A stretch of DNA of 64,000 nucleotides from MED-G116 sp038107835 (GCA_038107835.1 JAYNHH010000002.1:56551-120550); one strand, 5' to 3'; positions 19,723 through 30,768 are shown, counted from the first letter of the stretch. Numbers and translations: made by a program. The notes: generated by a model not told the origin, from the letters alone.

Positions 19723-22311
19723 ATGAGTGACGAGAGCAGCAAAACAAAAAAACTAAGCTTATCCGGCGGTAAGCTGACGCTCGGCAGTATCGATGCCGGT
19801 CAGCTTCGTGGCGCTCCATCGCTTGGTGCTGGCCGCAGAACTGTTCAGGTCGAGGTCAGGCGCAAGCGTGCACCTGCTGCGCCGCAGCGTGGCGGCACAC
19901 CGCGCCCCGAAGCCGAGGCGCCAGTCGCTGAGCCGGTGGAAACCGCTGCACCCGCAGCACCGCCGGCCAGCCCAGCAGATGACAAGCTCACGGCCCAGGA
20001 ACGTGCGGCGCGTGCACGCGCACTTGAAAGCCTGAAAAAACCTGCTGCTGAGCCGGTGACGCCTGGAGAGGAACTGCCCGCAGCCGAGGAGCCAACGGCG
20101 GAAGCAGACGCGCCTGTTGTTGTTGAGCCAGCCCCGGTCGAGGCCGAAGTGCCCCTTGATCCGATCGAGGCCCGCCGCGCGGCGGAAATGGCCGAGCTTC
20201 GTGAGATCGAGGCCGAGGAAGAAAAACGCCGCGAGGACGCCTCTCGCAAGCTGGCGGAGGAAAATGCCCGTCGCCAGACGACTGAGACAGCGGCACCGAA
20301 AACTGGACGCACCCCTCCATCTGGGCCTGACGGTGGTGGTGAAACATTCAACCGCCGCCGCAAGGCAGCCGAGGAAATGGCTCCGCGGCGCACCCCAGCG
20401 GTTCGCCGAGATGGTCCCGGCCGCCGGCAATCTGGCAAGATGACGATCACGCAGGCGCTGTCAGGCGATGATCGCCGACAACGTTCGCTGGCGTCGGTCA
20501 AGCGGCAACGTGAAAAGGCGCGGATGCGCGAGGACCAGCCGCAGGTCAAACAGGTCCGCGAGGTCATCGTTCCCGACACAATCACTGTTGGTGAGCTTGC
20601 CAACAGGATGGCAGAACGCACCGCCGATGTTGTCAAGGAGCTGATGAAGTTGGGGATTATGGCAACCGCAACCCAGTCAATTGATGGCGAGACCGCAGAA
20701 TTGATCACCAACGAGCTTGGCCACAAGGTCCAGCGTGTGTCTGAGTCGGATATTGAGATCGGTCTGTCCGGTGACGAGGATGACGGCAAGGCGATGCAGC
20801 CGCGGCCCCCTGTTGTGACTGTGATGGGCCATGTCGACCATGGCAAGACAAGCCTGCTTGACGCGATTCGTGCAACCGATGTCGCCACTGGTGAGGCTGG
20901 GGGCATCACCCAGCATATCGGTGCGTATCAGATCAAGACCAACAGCGGCAATACGATCACCTTTATTGATACACCGGGCCATGAGGCCTTTACCGAAATG
21001 CGCTCGCGTGGTGCCAACATTACCGACATTGTCGTTCTTGTCGTTGCAGCTGATGACTCGGTGATGGCGCAGACCATCGAGGCCATCAATCACGCCAAGG
21101 CATCAGGCTGCCCGGTCATTGTGGCGGTCAACAAATGCGACAAGCCTGAAGCTGATCCGCAGCGGGTCCGCAATGACCTGCTGCAGCATGAAATCATCAC
21201 CGAGGATTTTGGTGGTGACGTCCTGTGTGTCGATGTCTCGGCGCATACCGGTCAGGGGCTGGATAAGCTCGAGGAAGCGATCATGCTGCAGGCCGAATTG
21301 CTGGAGTTGAAGGCCAATCCGGACCGCAATGCCGAGGGTGTTGTCATTGAGGCGAAGGTTGAGCGGGGCCGTGGTTCTGTTGCGACCTTGCTGGTCCAGC
21401 GTGGTACGCTGAAGCGGGGCGATATTTTTGTCATCGGCGCCGAGAGTGGCCGTGTCCGCGCGTTGCTTGATGACCGCGGTCAGAATCTGCAAACAGCAGG
21501 GCCGGGTCAGCCAGTGGAGATCCTGGGTCTTAACGGGACACCAATGGCAGGTGATGCCTGTGTCGTTGTAGAGACCGAAGCGCGGGCGCGCGAAATCGCA
21601 GAATACCGCACCCGGCGCAACAAGGATCGCGATGCGGCGCAGGGTGCGCGAGGGTCCGTTGAGCAGATGCTTTCTGCCATTGCCGCTGGTGAGGCTGAGG
21701 AATTGCCTGTGGTGATCAAGACCGACGTGCATGGTTCGCTTGAGGCGATCCGGGTCGCGTTGGAAAAGCTGGGTACCGAACAGGTCAAGGTCAGGCTGCT
21801 TTCGGCGGGTGTTGGTGCGCTGAGCGAATCGGATATATCGCTTGCGGCGGCATCAAACGCCATCGTCGTTGGCTTCAATGTCCGGGCGATTCCGCAGGCC
21901 CGTGATCTAGCCAAGCGGGATGGGGTCGAGATCCGGTATCATTCAATCATCTATGAGCTGATTGATGAGGTGAAGGCTGCCATGGGTGGTCTGCTCAGCC
22001 CGGATACGCAGGAAGATTTCATCGGTTATGCCGAAATCCGCCAGGTCTTTGGCGTGTCGAAAGTTGGCAAGGTGGCTGGCTGCATGGTGACTGAGGGTGT
22101 CATCAAACGCGGCTGCAAGGTCCGTTTGCTGCGCGATAACGTCGTGGTCCATGAGGGATCCTTGAAGACGCTGAAACGCTTCAAGGATGAGGTCAAGGAA
22201 GTGCGTGAAGGCTTCGAGTGCGGTATGGCGTTCGAAAATTATTCAGACATCCAGGAAAAGGATGTGATCGAATGTTTCGAACTGCGCGAGGTTGCCAGAA
22301 CCCTCGACTAG
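19723..22311 (+). CDS. infB: Translation initiation factor IF-2
   Basis: GTPase that positions initiator tRNA on the 30S subunit. It opens [19 protein letters not shown], the alphaproteobacterial IF2 N-terminus. A long Ala/Pro/Glu-rich linker follows to about residue 260, then IF2_N, then the G domain with [28 protein letters not shown] and [13 protein letters not shown], and finally the beta-barrel and C1/C2 domains. I place the start at ATG 19723 (862 residues), with an AAAGGG site upstream; in-frame ATGs at 19639 and 19708 are less likely. Confidence 0.96.
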   Translation: MSDESSKTKKLSLSGGKLTLGSIDAGQLRGAPSLGAGRRTVQVEVRRKRAPAAPQRGGTPRPEAEAPVAEPVETAAPAAPPASPADDKLTAQERAARARALESLKKPAAEPVTPGEELPAAEEPTAEADAPVVVEPAPVEAEVPLDPIEARRAAEMAELREIEAEEEKRREDASRKLAEENARRQTTETAAPKTGRTPPSGPDGGGETFNRRRKAAEEMAPRRTPAVRRDGPGRRQSGKMTITQALSGDDRRQRSLASVKRQREKARMREDQPQVKQVREVIVPDTITVGELANRMAERTADVVKELMKLGIMATATQSIDGETAELITNELGHKVQRVSESDIEIGLSGDEDDGKAMQPRPPVVTVMGHVDHGKTSLLDAIRATDVATGEAGGITQHIGAYQIKTNSGNTITFIDTPGHEAFTEMRSRGANITDIVVLVVAADDSVMAQTIEAINHAKASGCPVIVAVNKCDKPEADPQRVRNDLLQHEIITEDFGGDVLCVDVSAHTGQGLDKLEEAIMLQAELLELKANPDRNAEGVVIEAKVERGRGSVATLLVQRGTLKRGDIFVIGAESGRVRALLDDRGQNLQTAGPGQPVEILGLNGTPMAGDACVVVETEARAREIAEYRTRRNKDRDAAQGARGSVEQMLSAIAAGEAEELPVVIKTDVHGSLEAIRVALEKLGTEQVKVRLLSAGVGALSESDISLAAASNAIVVGFNVRAIPQARDLAKRDGVEIRYHSIIYELIDEVKAAMGGLLSPDTQEDFIGYAEIRQVFGVSKVGKVAGCMVTEGVIKRGCKVRLLRDNVVVHEGSLKTLKRFKDEVKEVREGFECGMAFENYSDIQEKDVIECFELREVARTLD

Positions 22312-22387
22312 AGGCTGGCAGACCCATGGACAAGCCTGATCGCGACCGCATTGTTGGTTGCGGTCAGCATTAAGGAAGCTGTTAGCA

Positions 22388-22765
22388 ATGGCCAGTAAAT
22401 CGAACCGGTCCGCCAAAGCCCCAAGCCAGCGGCAATTGCGTGTTGGTGAGTCGCTGCGCCATGCGCTGTCAGAGATATTGGCGCGTGAGGATTTCTTTGA
22501 ATCCGATCTGGAAAATGTGTCGATCACCATTTCAGAGATTTCCGTCAGCCCTGATCTTGGCAATGCACGGGTCTACACCATGCCGCTTGGCGGGGTGAAT
22601 GCGGATGTCGTCTTACCGGCGCTGAATAGGATTGCACCGCTGCTCCAAAAACTGGTGGCCTCAAAAGTGCATCTGCGCCGTGCGCCGCGGTTGAAATTCC
22701 TGCTTGATGAGAGTTTCGAGACGGCCCAGCGGATCAACACTGTTTTCAACAATCTGCGGCAGTAG
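22388..22765 (+). CDS. rbfA: Ribosome-binding factor A
   Basis: Late 30S maturation factor with a single KH-like domain, 125 residues. RQLRVGESLRHALSEIL and ITISEISVSPDLGNARVYTMPLGG match the family closely, and PRLKFLLDESFETAQRIN is the conserved C-terminal helix. ATG 22388 is preceded by AAGGAAG (about 22372). An in-frame TTG at 22358 is not preferred. Confidence 0.94.
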   Translation: MASKSNRSAKAPSQRQLRVGESLRHALSEILAREDFFESDLENVSITISEISVSPDLGNARVYTMPLGGVNADVVLPALNRIAPLLQKLVASKVHLRRAPRLKFLLDESFETAQRINTVFNNLRQ

Positions 22766-22792
22766 CGCGGGTTTTCCGCAGACGGAGACCGG

Positions 22793-23761
22793 ATGGCAAA
22801 GAGGCGTGGCCAGCCAGTTCATGGCTGGGTCAATCTTGATAAACCCGTTGGCATGAGTTCGGCCAAGGCGGTCGCCATCGTCCGCCGGGTGTTCAATGCG
22901 GCCAAGGCCGGGCATGGTGGCACACTCGATCCTCTGGCCAGCGGTGTTTTGCCAATCGCGCTGGGTGAGGCAACGAAGACCGTCGCCTATGCGATGGAGG
23001 GGACGAAATCCTACGCCTTTACCGTCACCTGGGGTGCGCAGACGACAACCGATGATCTTGAGGGCGATGTTATTGAGACATCGCCGCTGCGTCCCACGCA
23101 GGCGGCGATCACAGCCATCATTCCTGAGTTCACGGGGGATGTCCTGCAGGCACCGCCAGCATTTTCGGCAATCAAGATTGATGGCAAACGCGCCTATGAA
23201 CTGGCGCGAGAGGCGGTGCGGTCATCCGGTTCTGTGGGTCCAGACGGGTCGGCAGACCTGTCAGTGATGCCTGAAATGGAGCCACGTCCGGTCCGCATCG
23301 GCGCGCTTTCGCTGCAGGCGCTGACAGCTGAGGAGGCAACCTTTCATGTGACGTGCGGCAAGGGAACCTATATCCGCTCGCTGGCACGCGACATGGCCCG
23401 CCAGCTTGGCACGGTCGGGCATGTATCGATGCTGCGCCGGCTTGCCGTTGGCCCGTTCACCGAGGCATCGTCGATTTCACTGGATTTTCTTCAAACTTTG
23501 GAGCATAGTGCCGCCGCTTTCGAGCATATGCACCCTGTCGTGAGTGCGCTGGACGACATCCCGGCGTTCCCCATTTCAGAGGACGAGGCTGCAAGGTTCC
23601 GTCACGGACAGACGCTCTCCATCACCAGTGCTTCGGCACAGGCCCGGTTTGCGTCGCTCCAGCCAGATGTGATTGCAATTGCCCTTTGTGGTGAGCAGCC
23701 AGTCGCGTTGGTGACGGCCAAGGCCAGCGAGTTACGCCCCGTCCGCGTGTTTAATCTTTGA
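22793..23761 (+). CDS. truB: tRNA pseudouridine(55) synthase TruB
   Basis: Converts U55 of the tRNA T-loop to pseudouridine. [14 protein letters not shown] and [19 protein letters not shown] are hallmarks; the Asp of GGTLDPLA (residue 46) is the catalytic nucleophile. At 322 residues it has the usual PUA-like C-terminal part. A GGAGACCGG site precedes ATG 22793. It is followed by rpsO in the same transcript. Confidence 0.95.
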   Translation: MAKRRGQPVHGWVNLDKPVGMSSAKAVAIVRRVFNAAKAGHGGTLDPLASGVLPIALGEATKTVAYAMEGTKSYAFTVTWGAQTTTDDLEGDVIETSPLRPTQAAITAIIPEFTGDVLQAPPAFSAIKIDGKRAYELAREAVRSSGSVGPDGSADLSVMPEMEPRPVRIGALSLQALTAEEATFHVTCGKGTYIRSLARDMARQLGTVGHVSMLRRLAVGPFTEASSISLDFLQTLEHSAAAFEHMHPVVSALDDIPAFPISEDEAARFRHGQTLSITSASAQARFASLQPDVIAIALCGEQPVALVTAKASELRPVRVFNL

Positions 23762-23785
23762 TCCACATTCTGTGGTGGAAAACCC

Positions 23786-23793
23786 AAAGGAGG
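23786..23793 (+). promoter_or_regulatory. Strong ribosome-binding site deciding the rpsO start
   Basis: AAAGGAGG lies five bases before ATG 23799 and is close to a perfect anti-16S match. It supports that start over an upstream in-frame start at 23772. Confidence 0.75.
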
Positions 23794-23798
23794 TTTTG

Positions 23799-24068
23799 AT
23801 GTCGATAACAAACGAACGAAAAGCTGAACTCATCAAGGAATTTGGCAAGACAGAGCAGGATTCAGGGTCAGCCGCAGTACAGGTTGCCATCCTCTCAGAG
23901 CGCATTCGCAATCTGACCGAACATCTGAAAACCCATAAGAAGGATTTCGGATCACGCCGTGGACTCCTGTCGATGGTTGGCCAGCGTCGGAACCTGCTTG
24001 ATTACATCAAAGCCGGTGACGTTGCCGCCTACAAGGCGTTGATCGAAAAGCTGGGACTGCGCCGGTAA
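23799..24068 (+). CDS. rpsO: 30S ribosomal protein S15
   Basis: Primary 16S rRNA-binding protein of the 30S platform, 89 residues, exactly the family length. [23 protein letters not shown] and [21 protein letters not shown] regions are fully typical. It lies between truB and pnp as in most proteobacteria, with a very strong Shine-Dalgarno site. A folded intergenic RNA follows before pnp. Confidence 0.97.
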   Translation: MSITNERKAELIKEFGKTEQDSGSAAVQVAILSERIRNLTEHLKTHKKDFGSRRGLLSMVGQRRNLLDYIKAGDVAAYKALIEKLGLRR

Positions 24069-24094
24069 ACGGACTTCACAGCATTCCCATTGAA

Positions 24095-24154
24095 AAGCCA
24101 TCCTGCGCGGCAGATCGGATGCCCAGTTTCCGGTTGGACTGCGGAGGGTGGCTT
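24095..24154 (+). ncRNA. Structured RNA element between rpsO and pnp
   Basis: Arms 24095-24108 and 24141-24154 pair at 13 of 14 positions (one G-U, one mismatch). Inside them a second small hairpin can form: GGCA (24109-24112) with TGCC (24120-24123). There is no T-run after the 3' arm, so it is not an ordinary terminator. In E. coli a hairpin in the rpsO-pnp gap is cut by RNase III and mediates PNPase autoregulation; a similar role is an inference from position and shape. Confidence 0.6.
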
Positions 24155-24386
24155 AATTACATTTCTTTGTTTGCAATTTTGCCATGGTCGTGCCAAAAAG
24201 GCGCGAGATTCAAGGGAAGTCAAGGAAGACGCAGGGCCCATTTGACGTGTGCGGGTGCCCAGAGGTTCGAATCGGACAGAGATTTGACCACAACACCCCC
24301 AAACATCCCTTTCCTGCCAGCGGATCAATGATGTTCCTCTGGCCATTGCTATGCCCTGAACAGAACGTACGAGAGAGATAGAATTT
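24155..24386 (+). other. Remainder of rpsO-pnp intergenic region, no gene seen
   Basis: With the hairpin this completes a 318-base gap. I find no credible open reading frame, tRNA or clear promoter hexamer pair. The pnp leader ends with a GAGAGAGA purine tract about 9 bases before ATG 24387, which serves as the ribosome-binding site. Confidence 0.6.
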
Positions 24387-26513
24387 ATGTTCAAAATTTT
24401 CCGCAAAGAACTTGATTGGGGCGGCACACCGCTTGTCATGGAAACAGGCAAGGTCGCCCGCCAGGCCGACGGCGCCGTCATGGTCAGCCTCGGAGGCACC
24501 TCGGTGCTCTGTACTGCCGTTGCCGCACAAAGCCCCAAGCCCGGGCAGGATTTCTTCCCGTTGACAGTGAATTATCAGGAAAAGGCATTCGCTGCTGGTA
24601 AAATTCCAGGTGGCTTCTTCAAGCGTGAAGGCCGCCCATCAGAAAATGAAACGCTGGTCTGCCGCTTGATTGACCGGCCAATCCGCCCGCTTTTTCCAAG
24701 TAACTTCAAATGCGAAACACAGGTCATCTGTACAGTGTTGGCGCATGACATGGAAAACAACCCAGACATTGCGGCAATGATTGGTGCCTCGGCGGCGCTG
24801 ACGTTGTCGGGCGTGCCGTTCTTTGGTCCGATTGCCGCTGCGCGCATCGGCTGGATTGATGGTGCCTATGTGCTGAACCCGACTGTCGATCAGATGGACA
24901 GCTCTGAGCTTGACCTTGTCATGGCCGGAACACATGAAGGCGTTTTGATGGTCGAATCCGAGGCCAAGGAGCTGTCTGAGGAGGTCATGCTCGGTGCCGT
25001 GAATTTCGGCCATGAGTCAATCAAGCCGGTTATCGATGCGATCATCGACCTTGCCGAATCATGTGCCAAGGAGCCACGCGCCCTTCCCGAGGAGCCAGCT
25101 GAGACAGCCGAAATCAAATCGGTTCTGGCTGGTTTTACGGATCAGTTTGAGGCGGCCTACAAGATTGCTGACAAGAGCGATCGGCAGGCAGCGCTTACCG
25201 AGGTCCGGACCGCTGCCAGGGAAAAACTTGGCGATGAGCATGAGGCCGTGCTGGTTGGTGGCCTTGTCAAGGCACTTGAGGCAGATGTCGTCCGTGGTGC
25301 GATTCTCAAAACCGGCACCCGTATTGATGGACGCGACACAAAGACCGTTCGGCAGATTGTAGCCGAAGCTGGCTTTCTGCCTCGGGCGCACGGCTCTGCC
25401 CTGTTCACGCGTGGCGAGACGCAGGCAATGGTCGTGGCAACGCTTGGCACGGGTCAGGATGAGCAGATCATTGACGCGCTTGTCGGTGAGAGCCGGTCGA
25501 ACTTCATGCTGCATTACAATTTCCCACCTTACTCAGTTGGTGAGGCAGGGCGTGTCGGCTCTCCAGGGCGCCGTGAGATTGGTCATGGCAAACTGGCATG
25601 GCGCGCCATTCGGCCGCTGCTGCCGATCAAGGATGAATTTCCCTACACCATCCGTCTCGTCTCGGAAATCACCGAGTCCAACGGTTCGTCCTCGATGGCA
25701 ACGGTTTGTGGTGGATCACTTGCACTGATGGATGCAGGTGTGCCAATGGCGCGGCCTGTTGCCGGCATTGCCATGGGACTGATCAAGGAAGGCGATGATT
25801 TCGCGGTCCTGTCAGACATTCTGGGTGATGAGGATCATCTTGGCGACATGGATTTCAAGGTGGCTGGTTCTGATGCCGGCATCACCTCGCTGCAGATGGA
25901 TATCAAGATCACCTCGATCACCGCGGAAATCATGGAGATCGCGCTGGAGCAGGCCCGTGAAGGCCGGATCCATATTCTTGATGAAATGGCTAAGGCTCTC
26001 AACTCTGCAAGAGACGGTCTCGCTGACAGCGCGCCAAAGATCACCACGATGAAGATTCCTGTCGACAAGATCCGTGACATTATCGGCCCTGGTGGCAAGA
26101 TCATCCGTGAAATCTGCGAGACAACTGGCGCCAAAATCGACATTGATGATGATGGCACAGTCAAGGTCGCCGCTGTGACGGGAACGTCTGGTGAGGCGGC
26201 GGTTGCCCGCATTCGTGACATTGTTGCGGAGCCGGAGCTTGGCGTCATTTATAATGGCAAGGTCGTCAAGACGGTTGATTTTGGTGCCTTTGTGAATTTC
26301 CTTGGCGCAAAGGATGGCCTTGTTCATATTTCCGAACTGCAGAATGGCAGAACGGAAAAAACGACAGACATCTGCAAGGAAGGTGATGAGGTCAAGGTCA
26401 AGGTGATCGGCTTCGACGATCGCGGCAAGGTGAAGCTGTCGATGAAGCGCGTCGATCAGGAGACAGGTGCAGACCTTGAGGCAGCTGGGTCAGATGAAGG
26501 TGACGCCGCCTAG
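24387..26513 (+). CDS. pnp: Polyribonucleotide nucleotidyltransferase (PNPase)
   Basis: Phosphorolytic 3'-5' exoribonuclease of the RNA degradosome. It is 708 residues: two RNase PH domains separated by a helical linker (first with [23 protein letters not shown], second with [13 protein letters not shown] and the [18 protein letters not shown] core), then a KH domain ([14 protein letters not shown]) and an S1 domain ([20 protein letters not shown]). All expected domains are present. It is preceded by an intergenic RNA structure likely to be relevant to its regulation. Confidence 0.97.
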   Translation: MFKIFRKELDWGGTPLVMETGKVARQADGAVMVSLGGTSVLCTAVAAQSPKPGQDFFPLTVNYQEKAFAAGKIPGGFFKREGRPSENETLVCRLIDRPIRPLFPSNFKCETQVICTVLAHDMENNPDIAAMIGASAALTLSGVPFFGPIAAARIGWIDGAYVLNPTVDQMDSSELDLVMAGTHEGVLMVESEAKELSEEVMLGAVNFGHESIKPVIDAIIDLAESCAKEPRALPEEPAETAEIKSVLAGFTDQFEAAYKIADKSDRQAALTEVRTAAREKLGDEHEAVLVGGLVKALEADVVRGAILKTGTRIDGRDTKTVRQIVAEAGFLPRAHGSALFTRGETQAMVVATLGTGQDEQIIDALVGESRSNFMLHYNFPPYSVGEAGRVGSPGRREIGHGKLAWRAIRPLLPIKDEFPYTIRLVSEITESNGSSSMATVCGGSLALMDAGVPMARPVAGIAMGLIKEGDDFAVLSDILGDEDHLGDMDFKVAGSDAGITSLQMDIKITSITAEIMEIALEQAREGRIHILDEMAKALNSARDGLADSAPKITTMKIPVDKIRDIIGPGGKIIREICETTGAKIDIDDDGTVKVAAVTGTSGEAAVARIRDIVAEPELGVIYNGKVVKTVDFGAFVNFLGAKDGLVHISELQNGRTEKTTDICKEGDEVKVKVIGFDDRGKVKLSMKRVDQETGADLEAAGSDEGDAA

Positions 26514-26546
26514 ATCGGCTCTGTTTGCGATGAAAGCAGCGTGGGT

Positions 26547-26563
26547 GGGCGGCAAGCCCGCCC
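26547..26563 (+). terminator. Possible weak terminator hairpin after pnp
   Basis: GGGCGG (26547-26552), five-base loop, CCGCCC (26558-26563). The stem is GC-only, but only a short CTTT follows, so intrinsic termination would be weak. Confidence 0.35.
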
Positions 26564-26593
26564 CCGCCTTTCCGTGGGAAAAAGGTTTTTGCG

Positions 26594-27583
26594 ATGACTG
26601 ACAGGGTGAATGTGTTGGTGACTGGTGGTGCCGGCTATATTGGCAGCCACATGGTGCTGGCGCTTCTGGATGCTGGGTATTCACCTCTGATTCTTGACGA
26701 TTTTTCCACTGGCCATGAACAGCTTGTTCCTGCCGGTGTTCCGGTAATCCGTGGTAATGTTGGTGACCGGGAAGTTACTGACAGGCTGTTTGCAGACCAT
26801 GATATCGACGCGGTGGCCCATTTTGCCGCCTCGATCGTGGTTCCAGAATCGGTTGCTGATCCCCTGAAATATTATCTCAACAACACGGTCAGCACGGCGC
26901 GGCTGATAGCGGCCTGTGCAGATGCCGCTGTTGGACGCTTCATTTTTTCCTCAACAGCTGCCGTTTATGGCAATCAGGATGTAAGCCTGCTTGATGAGGA
27001 TGTCGCCTGTCGTCCGGAGAATCCCTATGGCACATCAAAGCTGATGTCCGAACAGATTCTCCGCGACGCGTCAAAGGCGCATGATCTGTCCTATGTGGCG
27101 CTGCGTTACTTCAATGTCGCCGGGGCGGATTCTGCCGGTCGCGCAGGGCAATTGTCAAAACCGGCAACCCATCTGATCAAGGTTGCGGTTGAAGTGGCCA
27201 CCGGTCAGCGTGATGCTATGCAGGTGTTTGGAACTGACTATCCGACTGATGATGGTACCTGTATCAGGGACTATATTCACATCACTGATCTGATTGCGGC
27301 GCATATGGCAGCCCTTGAATATCTTCTTGGCGGGGGTACACCGCTCACGCTGAATTGTGGCTATGGCAGGGGAAGCTCGGTGCATCAGGTGCTGGAATCG
27401 GTGGCCCGTCTTTCAGGCACCAATCTGAATGTTGAGATGGCAGCGAGGCGGGCTGGCGATACGGCCGTACTGGTTGCCGATTCCACACGCCTGCGCCACC
27501 AGCTTGGCTGGAAGCCGGAGCATAATGATCTTGATGACATTGTGCGCTCAGCGCTGGCATGGGAACGCAGCCAGCTTGGTTAG
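26594..27583 (+). CDS. galE: UDP-glucose 4-epimerase
   Basis: Interconverts UDP-glucose and UDP-galactose for surface polysaccharide synthesis. It is an extended short-chain dehydrogenase of 329 residues: NAD-binding GGAGYIGSHM at residues 11-20, the active-site region SSTAAVYG followed by NPYGTSK with the catalytic Tyr-x3-Lys, and RYFNVAGAD. The stop (TAG 27581-27583) overlaps the fabI stop on the other strand, so the genes converge with no spacer. It may supply sugar for the same surface polymers as the O-antigen ligase-like gene further right. Confidence 0.92.
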   Translation: MTDRVNVLVTGGAGYIGSHMVLALLDAGYSPLILDDFSTGHEQLVPAGVPVIRGNVGDREVTDRLFADHDIDAVAHFAASIVVPESVADPLKYYLNNTVSTARLIAACADAAVGRFIFSSTAAVYGNQDVSLLDEDVACRPENPYGTSKLMSEQILRDASKAHDLSYVALRYFNVAGADSAGRAGQLSKPATHLIKVAVEVATGQRDAMQVFGTDYPTDDGTCIRDYIHITDLIAAHMAALEYLLGGGTPLTLNCGYGRGSSVHQVLESVARLSGTNLNVEMAARRAGDTAVLVADSTRLRHQLGWKPEHNDLDDIVRSALAWERSQLG

Positions 27584-28374
27584 AGTTCGCGCGGCACACC
27601 GACAGTGTTGAAGCCACCATCGACAAAATGCGTCTCGCCGGTCACACCGGATGAAAGATCTGAAATCAGATAGAGACCGGATTTGCCAACCTCGTGAATG
27701 TCCGGATTGCGGCCAAGGGGGGCGGCGTCCTCGGAGTGGCGATAGATATGCCGCGCTCCGGTGATCGCCGCGCCGGCAAGGGTTTTCATTGGCCCGGCTG
27801 ACAGACCATTGACCCGGATATTCTCGCCTCCCAGATCGACGGCCAGGTAGCGGACGGAACTTTCCAGCGCTGCCTTGGCGACGCCCATGACATTGTAATT
27901 TGGCGCGATCCGTTGCGCGCCAATGTAGCTGAGCGTCAGCAATGCGCCGCCATCCGGCATCATCTTGCGGGCGCACTGCGCCGTTTCGGTGAAGGAGAAG
28001 GCAGAGACCATCATGGTGTTGCTGAAATTGTCGCGGCTGGTGTTCAGATACGGGCCTTTCAACTCGTTCTTGTCTGAAAAACCAAGCGCATGAACGACGA
28101 AATCGATTGTCTTCCAGCGTTCTGACAGCGTCTCGAAGCAGCGTTGAACCGCACCTTCATGGGCAACGTCGCATTTAATCAGAATGTCTGAATTGACCGA
28201 TTTCGCCAGTGGCTGCAGGCGCTTGCCAAAGCCCTCCATCTGGTAGGAAAAAGCAAGCTCGGCACCCTGTGCCGCCGCTGCCGCCGCAATGCCCCAGGCA
28301 ATAGACCGTTCATTGGCCACGCCCATGATCAGGCCGCGCTTTCCGGCGAGAAGATTTCCGGTCATGCCTGACAT
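27580..28374 (-). CDS. fabI: Enoyl-[acyl-carrier-protein] reductase (NADH) FabI
   Basis: Last reductive step of the type II fatty acid elongation cycle. At 264 residues its N-terminal GLIMGVANERSIAWGIA is the FabI cofactor-binding signature, and SYIGAQRIAPNYNVMGVAKAAL holds the catalytic Tyr and Lys in the FabI spacing. The ATG at 28374 is two bases after the fabB stop, so it is the third gene of fabA-fabB-fabI. MTGNLLAG at 28365 is an alternative start three codons in. Confidence 0.95.
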   Translation of the reverse strand: MSGMTGNLLAGKRGLIMGVANERSIAWGIAAAAAAQGAELAFSYQMEGFGKRLQPLAKSVNSDILIKCDVAHEGAVQRCFETLSERWKTIDFVVHALGFSDKNELKGPYLNTSRDNFSNTMMVSAFSFTETAQCARKMMPDGGALLTLSYIGAQRIAPNYNVMGVAKAALESSVRYLAVDLGGENIRVNGLSAGPMKTLAGAAITGARHIYRHSEDAAPLGRNPDIHEVGKSGLYLISDLSSGVTGETHFVDGGFNTVGVPREL

Positions 28375-28376
28375 GC

Positions 28377-29609
28377 TCAGACCTTTCGCAACGCCAGAGT
28401 GGCATTGGTGCCACCGAAACCAAATGAATTCGACAGCGCCAGCTTGATCTCCGCATCGTCGATCCGGGTTGAGGGAACGGGAATGTCACCAATGGCCGGG
28501 TCGGGATTGTCGATGTTGGCCGAGGCGGCGATAAAGCCTTCCTGCATCATGATCATCGTGTAGATGGCTTCCTGCACACCGGTTGCGCCCAGTGAATGTC
28601 CGGTCAGTGACTTTGTTGAGGTGACGACCGGCAGATAACCGCGGGGGCCAAACACCTCGCGCACGGCGTCCAACTCCTTGACGTCACCAACAGGGGTCGA
28701 GGTGCCATGCGCGTTGATATAGTCAACCTGATCGGTGAGTGTGTTGCCGTCAAAACCAGCAAGCGCAAGCTCCATACAGCGTACCGCCCCCTCGCCCGAT
28801 GGGGCGACCATGTCATGCCCATCCGAATTCGCACCATAGCCAACAAGCTCGGCATAGATTCTGGCACCCCTCGCGATGGCACGATCCATATCCTCGAGAA
28901 CGACCATGCCGCCACCGCCAGCAATCACGAAACCATCCCGGTCGGCATCATAGGCGCGTGACGCCTTTTCTGGCGTGTCATTATATTTGGAAGACATGGC
29001 ACCCATGGCGTCAAACAGGACGGAAAGCGTCCAGTGAAGCTCCTCGCCACCACCGGCAAAAACAATATCCTGACTGCCGCTGCGAATGGCGTCGGCACCC
29101 GAGGTGATGCAATGTGCCGAGGTGGAGCAGGCTGAGGTGATCGAATAATTCAGCCCCTTGATCTTGAAGAAAGTGGCAATACAGGCGGACACGGTTGATG
29201 ACATGCAGCGCGGCACCATATAGGGGCCGACACGCTTTGGTCCCTTTTCCCGTGTCGTGTCAAAGGCAGTCAGCATATTCGCTGTTGAGGGACCACCCGA
29301 GCCTGCAATCAAGCCTGTTCGCGGGTTTGATACCTCATCTTCGCCAAGGCCGGCATCGGCGATGGCCTGTTCCATGGCCAGCACCGCGTAGGCTGCGCCC
29401 TCGCCCATGAAGCGCATCTGCTTGCGGTCGATGTGTTCGGTGACATCCATTTTGACAGAGCCGTGAATCTGGCTCCGGAAGCCGAGTTCAGCATAGTCGG
29501 GCGCAGCAACAATGCCTGATGTTCCATGGCGCAGCGACTCGGTCACCTCGGCAACGTTATTGCCAATTGACGAGACGATGCCAATACCTGTTATGGCGAC
29601 GCGGCGCAT
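28377..29609 (-). CDS. fabB: Beta-ketoacyl-ACP synthase I
   Basis: Condensing enzyme that elongates unsaturated acyl chains made by FabA. It has 410 residues from ATG 29609 ([16 protein letters not shown]), with GAGGGAG just upstream. The catalytic Cys is residue 161 in [11 protein letters not shown]; the two His residues are in [11 protein letters not shown] and [13 protein letters not shown]. The start lies one base after the fabA stop, implying tight coupling. A longer frame upstream to 29678 runs inside fabA and is not used. Confidence 0.94.
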   Translation of the reverse strand: MRRVAITGIGIVSSIGNNVAEVTESLRHGTSGIVAAPDYAELGFRSQIHGSVKMDVTEHIDRKQMRFMGEGAAYAVLAMEQAIADAGLGEDEVSNPRTGLIAGSGGPSTANMLTAFDTTREKGPKRVGPYMVPRCMSSTVSACIATFFKIKGLNYSITSACSTSAHCITSGADAIRSGSQDIVFAGGGEELHWTLSVLFDAMGAMSSKYNDTPEKASRAYDADRDGFVIAGGGGMVVLEDMDRAIARGARIYAELVGYGANSDGHDMVAPSGEGAVRCMELALAGFDGNTLTDQVDYINAHGTSTPVGDVKELDAVREVFGPRGYLPVVTSTKSLTGHSLGATGVQEAIYTMIMMQEGFIAASANIDNPDPAIGDIPVPSTRIDDAEIKLALSNSFGFGGTNATLALRKV

Positions 29610-29610
29610 T

Positions 29611-30129
29611 CTATTCTCCCTCGGGTTTGAAGAGTCCAACGCGGATGTCATTGGCCTCGAAAACGACCTCGCCATCACACAGAACCTTGCCGTCGGCGAT
29701 TCCCATGACCAGTCGGCGCATGATGACGCGTTTCATATCCAGACGAAATGTAACGAGCTTGTTTGTCGGCAGAATCTGACCGGTGAATTTTACCTCACCT
29801 ACGGACAGCGCGCGACCACGCCCCTCACCACCGGCCCAGCCCAGAAAGAAGCCAACCAGCTGCCACAGCGCATCCATGCCAAGACAGCCCGGCATGACCG
29901 GATCACCGTCAAAATGGCAGGGAAAAAACCAGAGATCGGGATTGAGATCAAATTCTGCATCAATCTCGCCCTTGTCGAACAGACCGCCTGTTTCCTGAAT
30001 GTTGGTGATCCGGTCACACATCAACATCGGCGGCAGAGGCAATTGAGGGTTGCCGGGGCCGAACATCTCACCTTTCGCACAGCTGATCAACTCGTCATAG
30101 GTAAATTGGTTCTGGTCTCTTGGTACCAT
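29611..30129 (-). CDS. fabA: 3-hydroxydecanoyl-ACP dehydratase/isomerase
   Basis: Introduces the cis double bond in anaerobic unsaturated fatty acid synthesis. It is 172 residues from ATG 30129, preceded by AAAGGGACC. The hot-dog fold active site is seen as [23 protein letters not shown], with His72 and Asp86 matching the catalytic pair. It is first in the fabA-fabB-fabI operon and divergent from irr, an arrangement conserved in alphaproteobacteria. Confidence 0.95.
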   Translation of the reverse strand: MVPRDQNQFTYDELISCAKGEMFGPGNPQLPLPPMLMCDRITNIQETGGLFDKGEIDAEFDLNPDLWFFPCHFDGDPVMPGCLGMDALWQLVGFFLGWAGGEGRGRALSVGEVKFTGQILPTNKLVTFRLDMKRVIMRRLVMGIADGKVLCDGEVVFEANDIRVGLFKPEGE

Positions 30130-30161
30130 AATCGGTCCCTTTATCAAACGCAACTGATGAG

Positions 30162-30190
30162 CCTATAAAAAGCATGAAAAGCAGCATCAA
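30162..30190 (-). promoter_or_regulatory. Putative promoter of the fabA-fabB-fabI operon
   Basis: On the minus strand TTGATG (30190-30185) and TATAGG (30167-30162) are 17 bases apart, about 32 bases before the fabA start. Both hexamers are near consensus. Called by eye. Confidence 0.5.
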
Positions 30191-30297
30191 GCCAAGCCAA
30201 TATTGACAATCCTGCCCATGCGCTTCACTTTCTGCAGTGGGCTGGAGTTCTAAAAGTGAAAAATAATGGCAACAGACCAACCGCATGGGTATGAAAG

Positions 30298-30711
30298 ATG
30301 ACAGATAGTGATCAGACGCTGTTGGAAGACAGGCTGCGGCATGCTGGATTGCGCCCGACACGCCAGCGTGTTGCCATTGCCAGACTGCTTCTCGATGGAC
30401 GTCACCGGCATGTGTCGGCTGAGAGTCTGAGCGCGGAAATCCGTGAGTCCGGCATACAGATGGCAGATGGTACCGTCTATAACACGCTGAACCAGTTTAC
30501 CGATGCTGGCTTGTTGCGGCGGGTGACCGTACATAATGAATATAGTCTGTTTGACACAAATGTTGAGCATCACCATCATTTTTATGATTCAGGTGTCGAC
30601 TGCCTGATTGATATCCCGGCAGATCACGTCGTTCTGGACAGGCTGCCAGATGCGCCTGACGGCCATGAAATCCAGTCCATTGATGTGACCATCAACATCC
30701 GGTCACGCTGA
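30298..30711 (+). CDS. irr: Fur-family iron response regulator Irr
   Basis: Heme-responsive transcription factor that controls iron-, heme- and Fe-S-related genes in alphaproteobacteria. It is 137 residues, with a winged-helix DNA-binding domain (LRPTRQRVAIARLLL and ADGTVYNTLNQFTDAGLL). The metal/heme site includes a run of four His at 91-94 (VEHHHHFYD), typical of Irr rather than Fur. The N-terminal heme-regulatory Cys-Pro motif of the Bradyrhizobium protein is absent, as in many other Irr proteins. A TTGACA sits at 30203-30208 with a weak -10. Divergent from fabA; katG follows. Confidence 0.88.
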   Translation: MTDSDQTLLEDRLRHAGLRPTRQRVAIARLLLDGRHRHVSAESLSAEIRESGIQMADGTVYNTLNQFTDAGLLRRVTVHNEYSLFDTNVEHHHHFYDSGVDCLIDIPADHVVLDRLPDAPDGHEIQSIDVTINIRSR

Positions 30712-30768
30712 CCATTTCTACCCTCTCCCCGGCAGTATCCTGCCCTGTCTGATGCGAACAGATTTTAT

